A DNA stretch of 64,000 nucleotides from Micropterix aruncella (GCA_944548615.1 OX155957.1:26674863-26738862), one strand, 5' to 3'. Shown: positions 21,792 through 33,665, counted from the first letter of the stretch. The notes: generated by a model from the sequence alone, not told the origin. Numbers and translations: made by a program.

Positions 21792-22949
21792 CGAATTCCG
21801 CGGCGCTCCATACGAGTCGTAATTATTCTCCATACTCTTGTCGTCTTCGAGCGGTAGCTCTTGCACGCTGCTGACCAACCTCGCGCTTTGCACTTCCTTA
21901 TGCAAAGTCAACGTGGGGTCTGGTTCGCCGTAAGAAGTCTTCGGCGGGGTGTACTTCATCGGCTTGGAGGAGGCCAGCACCGACGGAGAGTACGGGAAGA
22001 ACGGGATCGTCATGAGGCTCACCTTTTCTTTGGGTGGTTCGTACGTCTTACTCGGCACGGGCGTCGGCCGGAAGTAAGCCGAATCGCTGCATGATTTTGT
22101 ACCAGTCACCTCCGTTTCGTAGGAGGCCGGCGGGGTGTTGGAATATGTCCCATCGTAGTCTTTGTCGTAGCCGTTTCCTTGCGCTCTTTCTTCCGCGTAT
22201 TGGATCGTTTTATACGAGTTATCTGCTGTGGTACCATCGTCCCACCTGTCAATCGAAGGAGATCGACTGCTCCGATTCAATATCTCAAATTTCTTAATTT
22301 GTTGATAGGCTCCAGTGACCGTCTTCGCGTCCTCCGCCAACAGATTGAACAAACTCGAACGCTCCTGCTTCTTCGACGTTACTAATTCCGCTTCGGTCGT
22401 CGTTTCGTTTTCTTCTTCGTATCCAGTATCGAAGTTCAGCTCTTTCAAGTGTTTGGAAAGCATCGGGACGTGTTTCGACACGTCTATTAACGTCGCCGTG
22501 TCGTCTTCCGTGATCGGTATCAATTTGGGCTTCACCGTGGGGTAAAACGCGTTATTATCTTCGTCTGATTCTAGAATTTGTGTTACGTTTGATACGATTT
22601 CGGCATTGTCGACGCCTCCGTACACGTACGTACGGACTTCTACTTTGCCATCGGGGCGTTTGAGTTTCTCCGTCGTGTATTTCTGTATGAGTATTATGTT
22701 CGCGGTGTCACTTTCGGCGTTCGCTGGTGTAGTCGCTTGCGTCTGTAGAGCGTCCTCTCTGAGTCTCGGGTCTATTTCGGCGGTTTGTCGGGTTTCTTCG
22801 GTTCCTGCCGTGACTTCGTTCGGGTAGGCGAACACCGGTCCTTGCGGCTTCCATCCTGACTCTATATATTTCCTCCGCGCGGCTGAATTGTGTAGCGGAT
22901 TCGAAGCGGCGACCGCGACACAGACCGCGAACGTTATCACTGCGGCCAT
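21792..22949 (-). CDS. Secreted protein of unknown function, first coding exon (gene nested in Vps13 intron)
   Basis: 1158-bp exon on minus. I chose the ATG at 22949 because MAAVITFAVCVAVAASN is a clear signal peptide; an in-frame upstream ATG at 23021 would bury it. The mature part starts near NPLHNSAARRKYIESGWKPQ and contains GPVFAYP. It is rich in Thr, Glu, Asp, Ser and Pro, has few cysteines and no known catalytic motif, and several N-x-S/T sites. It ends YDSYGAPRNS at a perfect GTAAGT donor (21786-21791 on +), phase 0. Downstream exons, expected below 21786, were not found. Codon third positions are GC-rich, unlike the intron around it. A cuticle or matrix protein is possible, but I do not recognise the family. 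Confidence 0.82.
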
Positions 22950-23028
22950 CACTATGCACTCGGTGTTATTACCGGTCGCCTCGACGCCGATCGACGCCCA
23001 AGTAAGCCGCGCCCGCCGCATACTCTCA

Positions 23029-23037
23029 CTTTTTATA
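23029..23037 (-). promoter_or_regulatory. TATA box of the nested gene
   Basis: TATAAAAAG on minus, about 80 bp upstream of the ATG at 22949, which leaves room for a TSS near 23000 and a ~50-base 5' UTR. The surrounding 23040-23110 is GC-rich compared with the intron. Confidence 0.65.
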
Positions 23038-24209
23038 CGGGCCGGCTGACTGACCTGTCGCCGCTCATCCGACCGTGCCGCGAGGAGTCAGATCTAGCGA
23101 ACCGATACACGCCGGACGGCGGATGTCCCCGAGTAATTGAGAACTCTTCTTGAAAAATCGGATCTAACCTAGAATTTACACGTATGTGTGACAGAGACCC
23201 TTCAAAAGCCAGACATCTCTATCTTTCTGTAGAGAGAGCTGTAGTCGTATCTTCATGACGAGATCATGATCTTCTCCTTCGTTTTTAGTTTCCCCGCCCA
23301 CTTTCCGACAAGCAGGGAAAGTATTATGAACACGTTCTTTTTCGAAAACGATTTCCAAATGGAATTCTGTCTGTATGTCTATGTGTCTGCCTGCGTGTAG
23401 CGCCAAAACGCTTAATCTCGTCGATTGAGCTAAAATTTGTCGTGCAGGCATCATTTGGTCATGGCAAGTGTTGAAAAGATTGTGGATGAAAAACAGCATC
23501 TATAAAAGTCATTTACTTGGAAGTATCCCAAGATAGTCATCTTAGTTTGCTGGTTTGTTCAATGCCCTTGAAATGACTGGTCATAAAGGGAAGATGCCGG
23601 TTATAGACGACGAAATGTGGGTTTAAAAAAGCACAATATATATTTACTTTAAAAAAACTAGTTTTTCATTCAAAAACCCATGTCATGTTTATCTACGCCC
23701 GCGAGAGAATATATGCGCTTAAAAGGCTTTATAAAGATATAGCTAATTTTACATAATAATCCCTATTTAACTAGATTTAATAACAAGTTTGATACAGATT
23801 TAATAATAACAACTTTGGATGTGTATAATTACAATACTACATGGATTAATGAGTTGAACTTTGATGTTACTACTTCTTTAGATGAGTACAATTAATAATT
23901 AATTGGTATATGTCCCTAGATACTCTGCGTTACACCTTTCATACAAACATACCCATTTCCCTTTGTGACCCTATTCTTTAGTGACCGTAGCGTCTTTCGC
24001 CAGTGTATTATCTTGTAAATGTGACATTGTTTACCAACCAAAGTATTGTGCTTTTGTTTCGCGAATGGTCTAAATGATTGGAGTGCCTTCGTATTTTAAA
24101 CTATAGAAATACGCGCTCAGAACGATATGTAGCCTAAATATAGTTTAAAAAAAATAAAAAAATCACACTTTATTAACATTGCGAACTAAAAAGTAAAAAA
24201 AAATGAAAT

Positions 24210-24830
24210 ATACAGATATTGTTTAACAGAGATAGAAAGTACCCTAACTCAATGATTTTGAATTAGTTTAAAATGTGAATAAAGTAATTGACAAAAAAAA
24301 AATATTTTTAACTTTTTACTTTATTATTATATCAACTCTATATTTACAAATATCTACCAATTAAATATTTATAAAAATTAATACCTATAAAGCACCCTAC
24401 TCTTTATTAAAATGTTTTTTTTTTTTTTGCAATCACTTTATTCTGATTTTAACCCTTCAGGCCTCGGCCCCTCAGCCGATTGACAAGTTGATGTCCCAAA
24501 AATTTTTAGTAAAAATTTGTAAAAAAATTGAATTATGACACTGTCTCACCAAAAACATTAATTACTGCCAAACCACTGTACCCATAATTAAAATAAAACA
24601 TATTAACATAATAAAACATAATTAAATACAACAAATTAAATTAAAATAAAATTAAAACGGGCCCGTCACGCTGCATCAGTTTGTGGCCGATATCGGCCAA
24701 TCGGGGCTTGAGGGGTTAAACTTACTCAAAATCATTTAACCATATTGAGTTGGAGTACTTTCTATCGCTGTTGAAAAATCCTTATATTTAAAAAAAATCC
24801 TTTTTATTCACATTGCTATTGCTGTGTCTT
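24210..24830. repeat. Old palindromic element interrupted by a piggyBac-like MITE
   Basis: GAGATAGAAAGTAC...AACTCAAT at 24228 is mirrored by ATTGAGTTGGAGTACTTTCTATC at 24744. The arms are about 80% complementary over some 60 bp and are split by the MITE at 24453. Confidence 0.6.
24453..24715. mobile_element. piggyBac-like MITE
   Basis: 263 bp with ends CCCTTCAGGCC / GGCTTGAGGGG, flanked by TTAA at 24449-24452 and 24716-24719. TTAA duplication with CCC-starting ends is typical of piggyBac. Non-coding. Confidence 0.8.
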
Positions 24831-25886
24831 TTTTAGTTTTTTAAACTTTTTTTTTAGTTATTTAATTTTATTCAAATCTTTATTTTGTTTATAAAGAAGG
24901 ACAATATTTACTGTCATTATATGGTCGTTTATATGTCTCGCCTGTAAAATCAGTCTTTTTTTTAAATCAGTCATTTCTTAAAAGAAATGCGCATTTTTTT
25001 TAAACTACAGTACATTACATATTATCATTAGAGGCTCCGTTGTAAATAGTAGCAAAAAAGAGAGTACCGCAACCTAATTAGGCCTAGGCCCGTACTAAGG
25101 CAAGCGTAGGTACCAAGAAAATAGTGGCTTGTGCATACTTTAAACTACATATGTTAAAAGAGAAAAAAAAATGTATCTAATACTATTAGGACTTAACTTA
25201 AGGCAATAAACAATGTATGTAGAAATTAATCATTACTCTAAAAACTAAGTCATTGATATGTCAATGCGTCTGTCAGTCTGCAAATTATATTTGTAAAATG
25301 CCTATCATAAAACACAATAAAATTAATTTCAATAACACGAAAAAGGTAAATAATAAATAGGAATTGCAATGAATAGTGAAATAATCAAATTGAAATAATT
25401 ATGGATGGAAAAAGGAATAATAATAAATAGTCAAAAAATTAAATTGAAATGGTCAGAGGATTATCAAATTGAAATAGTCAATTATACATAAAATGTTATT
25501 CATTACTAGTTATAATATAATTTTGAATGTAATCGAATTAAAAATTGTATTTAATTGTATTTAAAGTAAAAATTTATATCCTGATGCTTCTGGTCAGGAC
25601 ATTAGGACAAAATTATGAAATTATTGCATTATCATCGATCCTTTATACATGTGCAAAATTTCAAATTATTCAGACGTCAGGAAGTTAGTGAAAATAAGTT
25701 AATATTAAAAAACACATTTTTAAAAACAAGCTTTTATTAAAAATGCTTTGTCTCGAGCCAACTCTGGGTGCAGCAGCCGTGTCACGGTAGAACTTAGAAC
25801 GGTCTATCATAATTAAAAACGTAGCCATGGTGAGCTATTCTCTACGTAATTTAAGGGAATTATAGCCCATTATGCCTATTAAATAA

Positions 25887-26365
25887 TTAGTAGACTATAA
25901 GTATGGATAATAACCGTATTTCTTGACATATACAAAGCGTAAAAAAACAATTTTTAATTCTTTCCGGCATGTTGATATGAAGATCCTCATAAGGATTACA
26001 TTTAACTGCAGTCGTTTCCAATCTACTTCTCACAATTGAATTATACAATGTGTGCATAACCCGGACATTGTGAAAATGCTTTAGGTTCCGAATAACGAAA
26101 CCTAGTAATTTAAAAGAGGACTTAGATAAATCAGTGATGTGCTCCTTGAACTTAAGCTGAGAATCAAAGAGATCTCCTAGATTCTTTAGCTTCGCAATTT
26201 TAGTAAACACATCACCAGCGATGGAGTAATCATACATCACAGGTGCGGTCGATGTAGTGTATGTCTTCACTGAACATTTAGAGATATTGAACGAGAGTTT
26301 TTTATACTTGCTCCAAGACCAAACGGCGTCAATATCGCACTAAAAAAAGCTCGCAGGCCACAGTA
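25887..26365 (-). pseudogene. Jockey-type LINE reverse transcriptase relic, 3' part
   Basis: On minus: CDIDAVWSWSKYKKLSFNIS, KCSVKTY, then IAKLKNLGDLFDSQLKFKEH, then LLGFVIRN and LYNSIVRSRLE. These follow the Jockey RT order (N..KC, DLGV.FD..L.F..HI, LGF, VRS.LE). Interrupted upstream by the foldback element at 26370-26783. Confidence 0.75.
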
Positions 26366-26369
26366 GTTC

Positions 26370-26783
26370 CAGTCGGTCTAGGACAAGTGGGCGCGGCCAA
26401 CTGGGCGCGGTCGACTGGGCGCTGATAACTGGGCGCCGCCGACTGGGCGCTAGGCCAACTGGGCGCAGGGACAACTGGGCGTGAGCCAAGTGGGCGCGGG
26501 ACAGGTGGGCGCCACAATTATATTATCCAATATATTTACATATTTTTTTATTGTGGCTGACGAGAAATATTTTTTTTGCTACATTATATAACATTTTTTT
26601 AATGGTGAAACATTAACTTTGTAGCTATGCTGTGATACACCCGTTTCAGAGCTAGCGTTTACATGGGATCTAACATTTACATAATAATACATAATAAATA
26701 CTTTATATATCCAGTCGGCGGCGCCCAGTTAGCAGCGCCCAGTCGGCCGCGCCCAGTTGGCCACGCCCACTTGTCCCATCCCC
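26370..26783. mobile_element. Foldback element with TGGGCGC minisatellite arms
   Basis: The left arm (26379-26515) is built of ~10-13-bp units ending ACTGGGCGC or AGTGGGCG. The right arm (26710-26780) is its reverse complement, nearly identical for about 70 bp. The middle is AT-rich and non-coding. AGTTC flanks both sides (26365-26369, 26784-26788), a possible 5-bp duplication. It splits a Jockey RT reading frame. Confidence 0.7.
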
Positions 26784-26885
26784 AGTTCTAGTGGACATGT
26801 ACAATTTAATATTGTCGACGAACAATAAACATTTCTTTTGTGAGTTTTTATAATCATTAATCTGAAATGCTGGAGGGGAGGGGCG
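26784..26885 (-). pseudogene. Jockey-type RT relic, upstream part of the same LINE
   Basis: On minus: PAFQINDYKNSQKKCLLFVD, NIKLYMSTRT. This matches the FINDI...LLFADDLKLY catalytic loop of Jockey RT with the second Asp changed (VDN for ADD). It is continued on the other side of the foldback element. Confidence 0.7.
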
Positions 26886-27029
26886 CCATTGTAGTTTTTG
26901 CTCCGACTCGGAAAAGCCGTAGATCCGGGGGCTGAACTCAAGTCCCTAGTTGTTACACTCTGGATACACCTTTAAGTTCATACAAAAATGAATATTGTCC
27001 TTTGGCACGTTTCTAAATCAGTGTTCTTA

Positions 27030-27796
27030 GTGGTGGACCTCTGCAAGTGACGATAGCTGACAGCCAATGCCTCTTCAACATAATCGCCGTTACCAGTATT
27101 GGAAAGAGCCCTTGCGGAAGTGCCAAGGGACCTGGCATATACACTGCCGTGAAGAGTCATGTGAAATAAATGGCGTTTTAGGAGTATGTCTACCGCCGGA
27201 AAATTGTCCAAAAACTGACGGGGATTTGCCAAAAGGGAAACTATCACAATTTTGTATAATGTCGGAACAAGAGACTGTATGCTGTATTCAACACAGCCCC
27301 ATGAGCAACAACACGAGATCATCAGAAAACCAGGATAAATCCAATAATGCATCTTCTACATCACCGCCTACTACAACAACTACCAATAAGTCACCGGTCA
27401 TCTCTACAATAGCTCCAGAAAAAACTCAAACATCGCCACAAGCCATAACTACCAATTTCATAAATGACAGTGTGGAAAAACGAACTAAATCCGAAAAAAA
27501 AGCTCTGCAATATTGAGTACAAATTTAACAATGACAGCCATTGCTGTGTTGGCGATTAATTAATTTATTTTATTTTATCTGCATCCAAACTTTTCTCTGG
27601 TCGTAACGGTCTCCGTTCCATCGGGTTCAGAAGAGGGAGGAAGAGAGAGTGCACCCGTGGTCGCGCGCCCACCTGTGCACTATAATATAGCCTGCGCACT
27701 TGACTGCTTCCGAACAATGGACTCTGAGAAGACTAAAGAAGTCACTAGAATCTACAATGCAGTCGCTATGGCCGAACACGGCTAGAAGGATATATA
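27030..27796 (+). mobile_element. Composite retroposon carrying protease and CLIP sequence, copy B
   Basis: 767 bp flanked by AAATCAGTGTTCTTA (27015-27029 and 27797-27811, 15 bp, 16 if the preceding T is counted). Colinear with 13542-14296 of copy A and about 97% identical, differing by small indels such as 13 extra bases near 27510. The 5' end falls inside the GDSGGP codons, so it is further truncated. The 3' end AAGGATATAT is the same as copy A. Confidence 0.85.
27140..27516 (+). pseudogene. CLIP domain and linker, open frame in copy B
   Basis: Open frame with all six CLIP cysteines: EESCEINGVLGVCLPPENCP, then KGKLSQFCIMSEQETVCC. A long Thr/Ser/Pro/Lys linker follows to a stop at 27514-27516. 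In the family the linker would lead into the activation site and protease domain, which are not present downstream. The same frame upstream is out of phase with the protease remnant at 27030-27165. Confidence 0.7.
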
Positions 27797-28329
27797 AATC
27801 AGTGTTCTTACATAAAAACAACCACCTGCTGGCTATTCTTTACTTATGCATATATGGTGATTATGCTTGCAAAATTTACGGCCCGATGACATAATAACGA
27901 CTTTATTCAAATTAAATTATTATGATCGCCAGTTGTGGCCGTATAGAAAACGAAATTAAACGCACTGAATGAATTCAGAATTAAACCACTGCGACGATTA
28001 TTCAGATTTTTCAAGTTTTATAATAAAATATTTGACACGGAATTTAGTTGGTGTTCCATTTGACACGGTATAGTAACTAATTCCACAATATCGTTATAAT
28101 GGACTCATTTCAAGAATTTCATTATTCGACAGTTTTTGTTTTATGTCTGAATAGAAAGTTGTTGAGATTACGTTTGCGATTTATTATAATTTTTCTCGCT
28201 TACAGCATCTAGTTTGTATAAAAATGGAAATATATTTATCCCGTATTATTCAATAGACGAGAAGGCGGTCTGAATGGCAGAGGGGTATAACTGTTTTTAA
28301 ATAAATATCTTCATAACCTATTTACACAA

Positions 28330-28700
28330 GGTGTCCAAAAAGAGTATCGGGTATTTGTTTGTTCAATAAAACAAAAACTACTAGTAATTACGTATTTGAA
28401 GATTGGGATCTGTCAAATAAACCAAAGAGCTAGAGATTTTGTGATTACTTTGAAGTAATAAAGTACATTTTTTAAAGCATTTTTATAAAATGTTTTTTTT
28501 TCACTTTATACTGTCTTCAAACACTTTACAAACGCTGGGTTCACGATTCTTCACATTTTCCGCAAATTTGGTTGATTACGTAATATTGGGGAAGGGGGGG
28601 GGGGGCAGGCCGCTGATTACGTCTGTTGAACAGGGGGAGGGGGGGGGGGGTGGCGAAAATAACAAAAACGTGAAGACGTCATATATGGACGGCCCCCTTT
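28330..28700 (+). repeat. Repeat with TTACGTAAT and G tracts
   Basis: TGATTACGTAATATTGGGG, two G tracts and the AACACTTTAC block recur reversed at 49193-49440. A member of the family bounded by GGGTCATCxACATATTACG. Confidence 0.6.
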
Positions 28701-29195
28701 ACTATATTTTATGGATCTTTACTGCAAATAATATATTTTAAAATATAATTGGAATTGGGGTTTACGTGTAATTAGCCATATTTAAGATGATCCCGTACGT
28801 CAAAACTCCAAAACGGTTCATAATTGAGGTAAGTTGCAGTAGTCATAAATGTTCTAAATAAATTCAAATTCAAAATTCTTTATTAAATCTATAATGTTAC
28901 ATATATTTTTAAATTCAAAGCCATCCTAACTAGGCCTCGCCTGTACTAAGGTAGGCTTAATATAAAAGAAGGTAGAGTGGTTTTCGTAACTTGCTGTATT
29001 ATCTTTGTATATTATTATGTTAAATTTAAAAAGATAGATTTGTCTCCAAAATAATAAAGCGTAATAATATTAAATTTAAGTATATACATATAAATATACA
29101 CATACATACATAAATTAATATATACTTTATAGATAAATATAAAATAATACTATATATATCTCACAAATCGTGCTCTATTTTAATCTTTTCAATGT

Positions 29196-29765
29196 ATCTT
29201 TCCAATGGTAAATACCATTGATGCATGCGATACGATACCGATACCAATGCCGATACCGATATATCGGCGATACTTTGAATTTGGCGATATATCGGTATCG
29301 GCGATATTTTAACAGCCTTTACAACATGGATCTTTCCAATGGTAAATACCATTGATGCATGCGATACGATACCGATACCAATGCCGATACCGATATATCG
29401 GCGATACTTTGAATTTGGCGATATATCGGTATCGGCGATATTTTAACAGCCGTTACAACTAAGCTTTTTAAAATTTCGCGCTTCAAAAAAGTGGTATAAT
29501 TTTTGACGGATACATAATTTAGGAATGTTCTGTTTCTTAAACAAAAACCTAAAAAATGTTAAATTTGACTACTAAAATATTTTAAGTACTACATTTTTCT
29601 ACTATTTAAATTTTAACGACTACATTTCAGTTATTAATAAAAAACTTTTTTTCGAATTTTGTAAGTGTATCGGTATCGGTATCGGATTCGCCGATATTTT
29701 CATACGTGTATCGGTATCGGTATCGTATCGGCAAAAAGGCGGATCGATGCATCCCTGGTAAATAC
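29196..29765. repeat. GATACCGATACC-rich element with tandem 134-bp units
   Basis: Two almost identical tandem units (29196-29329, 29330-29463), each with CGATATATCGGCGATAC and its mirror. A third, inverted GTATCGGTATCGTATCGG block ends at about 29745 with GGATCGATGCATCCCTGG. GATGCATCG ends are common in hAT-derived elements. Non-coding. Confidence 0.6.
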
Positions 29766-30804
29766 GTAATTGTCATTGGAGAGGTGGGCCCATCCCCCAT
29801 ACCTTTTTGCCCATTGTCCTTTCGGCGTCAAATTTTATGTTAAAACTCTCGTATTTCTCATGTATTTCTCAGCTATGCCTTTCCGGCGACAGATGCTGGT
29901 CCGTTTACTTGCACAGTACTTGGTCAAAGCTTGTTCGTAAATAATTATACACTGTGATGTGATAAATACAAGATCACGTTGTGAGAGTGGCATGGCGCGC
30001 CGGCGCAAGCAGTAGCCAGTGTCGCAGGTGCTCGTTCATATAGAAAGTAAAACGTGTGTTTATGTCATTAGGATCGATCGAATGAGTTATTTGCTCCAGT
30101 GACGTCATTGTCTACGTCAGCGATTCCCAAATTGGACCCAAGGCTTCCGCCAAGTCTCCACAAGGATCCCGCGGTGTTCCTCTCTTTTTAAGCAAAAATA
30201 AGTTGAACAACTGATAAAATTCTTGTTAGAATATGAAGAAAACAAATTTACTGCGTGAAGTTTGTAGCACCCGACGTTTCGACGATATTGCAATCGCCGT
30301 TGTCTAGGGTAGGCGGAAGTGCTGTCAATCGCCGTCCGTTGCTCTGCGGGTAGGCGGTGAACTGCTGCTGGGGTTCAGCGCGCGCGAATTTTGAAATTCC
30401 GCCCTGCACATAAAACACTGTGCCATACCATAAACAGACTACGCGGACAGAACCCCCCCCCCCCCCGCTTCTTAGGAAACGTACGTCTCCAGACTCCCTG
30501 TTTTTCGCAGGATTGCGCAAACGCTTGGCTGATACAGGCCGGTACGCAGACCGCCCAGTTCCGCCCGAGGTGTTCCCCCAGATACGCACTTCCGATTCCA
30601 ACTGTTTACAACTGCAGGTTGCAGCCGCAAGCAGAAATCACAGCGGCCCTTCCAGGTTAAGTCCTCTCTTCGAGGAGGCTTCCGGATGGGAACTAAACCG
30701 TTAGTCGAGCCGACCGAAGGAATCACAATCAGGCCATCAGGCCCAAGCTGCACGGTCCCATCAGGTCTCCCCTCTACATGACTACACTTCTCTTTCGCAG
30801 AGCT

Positions 30805-31885
30805 TTATTATATTTTATTTTTATTTTATTTTATTTGGTTAACAAACAGCGTTTATACATAACAAATACAAAATATAACAATAAAACTATGACTAATTAT
30901 ATGTTAACACTATTTACCGTTAATTTTATGTGTACAGTACATATCTCCGTTATTATACCTTATTTATATATACATTTTTTAGCTGTGATTTAATATTATA
31001 GAAAAAGAGAAAGAACAAAAAACAAATGAAAATGAAATTTTACATTGAGATTATAAACAATAATAATTATTTTGTACCAAAGATATATTTTTTTAAATAT
31101 TACAAAAAACTATTGAAGCGATTAATAGTCATTATTTGAAATACGGGGGACAAAGGACTGATAGGATTTTTTAATGGTTTCCTTAAAGTGACTTTTAACT
31201 GATGAAAAAATATCAATGTACCCGAACCTATCGTTTTACGTTGTCATAGCTCTGTTTATTAGGGAATGCTTCGTATAATTAGAGTTTTATCTCTTTATAT
31301 AAAACAGGTTCGGGTTCCGAGTAATACGAGGAGGAGCCAGAATGGATATCTTTTCGACCAGATACGCACTGTCAAAAATATTATTTATTACGTTGTAGAG
31401 AAACATCATATCGTAGGTTGTACGCCTATCTTCAAGACGATCGAGTTTAAAAAGAGCTAATCTGTCCTTGTACGATTCAGCATATTTATTTTCCCTGAAG
31501 CACAAGTGCCTTAGGGGCTCTCTAGACGATCAAGCATGCTTGTTAAGTATCGCGTCGCGGGCTGGGAGGGGATCGTAAACCGCAGGAATTATGCAAATAT
31601 ATTTTTTAAATATTTACCAAAAATGCCTAATTTTGTAGTTTATACCAGGGAATCACGTTAATTAGACTTAATTGATTGATGTATGACGTGACTCCCTGGT
31701 ATAAAACTACAAAATTAGGCATTTTTAGTAAATATTAAAAAAAAATATTTGCAATTTCCTGCGGTTTACGATCTCCTCCCAGCCCGCGACTCGATGCTTG
31801 CCAAGCATGCTTGATCGTCTAGAGAGCCCTTTAAGATTTTTTTTAAAAACGCTCGTTTCGTTGCTTGTACAAGTTGTATTGGGGG
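30805..31885 (-). pseudogene. Jockey-type LINE 3' relic split by a MITE
   Basis: On minus, 31883-31834 encodes VQATKRAFLKKI, and after the MITE 31513-31287 continues LRHLCFRENKYAESYKDRLA, LFKLDRLEDRRTTYDMMFLY, then LVEKISILAPPRITRN. This is the C-terminal end of a Jockey ORF2 (SY..RL..L.L..LE.RR). A long AT-rich 3' UTR runs to an A-rich tail (T-rich on + at 30805-30840). Confidence 0.75.
31514..31830. mobile_element. PIF/Harbinger-like palindromic MITE in a LINE
   Basis: 317 bp, nearly full-length inverted repeat (GGGCTCTCTAGACGATCAAG at the left, mirrored at the right), flanked by TTA at 31511-31513 and 31831-31833. Removing the MITE and one TTA restores the LINE frame (KKILRHLCF), which confirms the borders. 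TTA duplication fits PIF/Harbinger. Confidence 0.88.
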
Positions 31886-32746
31886 GACCAAATACTAATA
31901 CCAATACCAGCGTATCGGTTTTTTTTTGTTAAAAAAAATACTATCAACCTAATAGAATATTGAATATTAATAAAAACTTTACGGCCATTGAAATTGTAGA
32001 GATACTGTTTCCAAAAATGTTTTGATTGGCAATGGATTCCGTTTCCAAAAAAGTTTGGAAACCGCTGGTATACGCTATTATTGTTGTTCGGAATAATACT
32101 ATTCTCGGTACTTCCTAGATGTTAAAGTGATGTAGTCAATAAATCAATCAATTAATCAGTTGGGTAGACATTATTTAACAGTGTCGTTGCGCTTTTCACT
32201 GTTCGTTAAGAGTTTATTTTGAGAAAGGTTTCTGTGTAATAGCATTGATTTTATATGGTATTAGATTGCTCAACTCCATAGTAAGATTTGGCAACCCTTC
32301 TGAAACGTCGAAATGCACGTAGCGCTGATAGAATTGACGGACAAACTAATATCAATTTATTTGGCTATCTATTATAACATTGATAATAAATGTTTTCTTA
32401 TAAAAGACCTATTTATTATAAAACTCCAGTAATTTTAGTGCCATCTATCGCATTTTTATATAGGCTGATTACATCACAGAAATAATACGGAGATATAGAA
32501 TGCCATCTATTAGTCTATCGTAACGTTAAAGTGCGTAATTATTGCGTATTGAAACCTGTATACCTAATTAAAACTTAGATCTTAACTTAATAGTATTAAA
32601 ATAATAAGAGTTATGATTTAAAAATTCGTTTGTCATTATATTATTATTGTATACCGTATAGGCGTGTTTAGAGCGCCATCTACAGTGCTATGCCATACTT
32701 TTATACCACGTAAGTTTTCATATTGAATATGCTAATAGAAGATTAT

Positions 32747-33110
32747 GCCAAAGGGCTATGGAGAGAGCAATGCTGGACATCAGTCTCTGCGACAGAGTGC
32801 GCAATGAAGAGATACGAAGACGTACGGGAGTGACAGACGTCATGAAACGTCTCGCCAGCCTGAAGTGGGGCTGGGCAGGTCACGTCGCAAGGCAGGATGA
32901 CGCGAGGTGGCCGAAGAGGCTTGTCCAGTGGAGACCAAGAACCACAAAGCGAAGCGTAGGGAGACCACAACTACGATGGCTGGACGACATCAGAAAAGCA
33001 GCAGAGACCAACTGGCTGAGGGCAGCAGCTGACAGGCATACATGGAAGAAGAAGGAAGAGGCCTACGTCCAGGAGTGGACTAAACGAGGCTGACGAAGAA
33101 GAAGAAGAGG
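32747..33110 (+). mobile_element. 5'-truncated RTE-type LINE
   Basis: 364 bp flanked by the 13-bp duplication AATAGAAGATTAT (32734-32746, 33111-33123), with a (GAA)n 3' tail at 33095-33107. Coding sequence is the end of ORF2. Confidence 0.9.
32758..33093 (+). pseudogene. RTE LINE ORF2 C-terminal end
   Basis: Open frame MERAMLDISLCDRVRNEEIR, then LKWGWAGHVARQDDARWPKR, then SVGRPQLRWLDDIRKAAETN to a natural stop at 33091-33093. This pattern (ML.IS..DR.RNE.IR, L.W.W.GH.AR, R..GRP..RW.DD) is the well-known end of lepidopteran RTE endonuclease-reverse transcriptases. No RT core is left. Confidence 0.85.
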
Positions 33111-33665
33111 AATAGAAGATTATAAAATTTTTGGAACTATGCCAACGCGTAGTAAAATCCTGGATGCCAAATTGTAGTGCGACGTTGATCAATTTAATAC
33201 GCTATACAGTCAACGGTAATATCATTAATATATCTAACAAGTACATATTTTTAAAAGAATCAAAAACACGACTGCCGTTACAGAAAGTGAAGTATTGTAT
33301 TTATCTCTTAAAAAAACTCCTGAAAAATCATTATTTTTGAGGTAGGCCATTATTTTTGAGGTTCGACTTTCCACCCACGATGTAACCAAGATTTTGATAT
33401 TTCGGAAACGATAAGACAATATAATGGACGCGACGTCGATTATAAATCCATATCCGTTTTCCTCTTCCGTTTTAACGCAGCCTTCGCTTTAATTTCGAGA
33501 CTAATCACTCAATTTCTCTCCCGAATCATACATTTCCATCCTCAAGATGTATGTTTATATCGCGTTCATTACCGTGCTAAATTCGTTTCGCGAGGTTGTT
33601 CGGGGATAATTTCCTTCTGCGGTTTCTTTCTTGCGGAGTCGAATTACATTACGGCACGTTTTATG

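Noticed and set aside
30391..30753. Overlapping GC-rich open frames on both strands
   Set aside because: No recognisable domain, no consistent start or splice context; probably a GC-rich repeat fragment. ACGTTTCGACGATATTGC at 30273 suggested a Penelope-type or LINE end, but too little to call.
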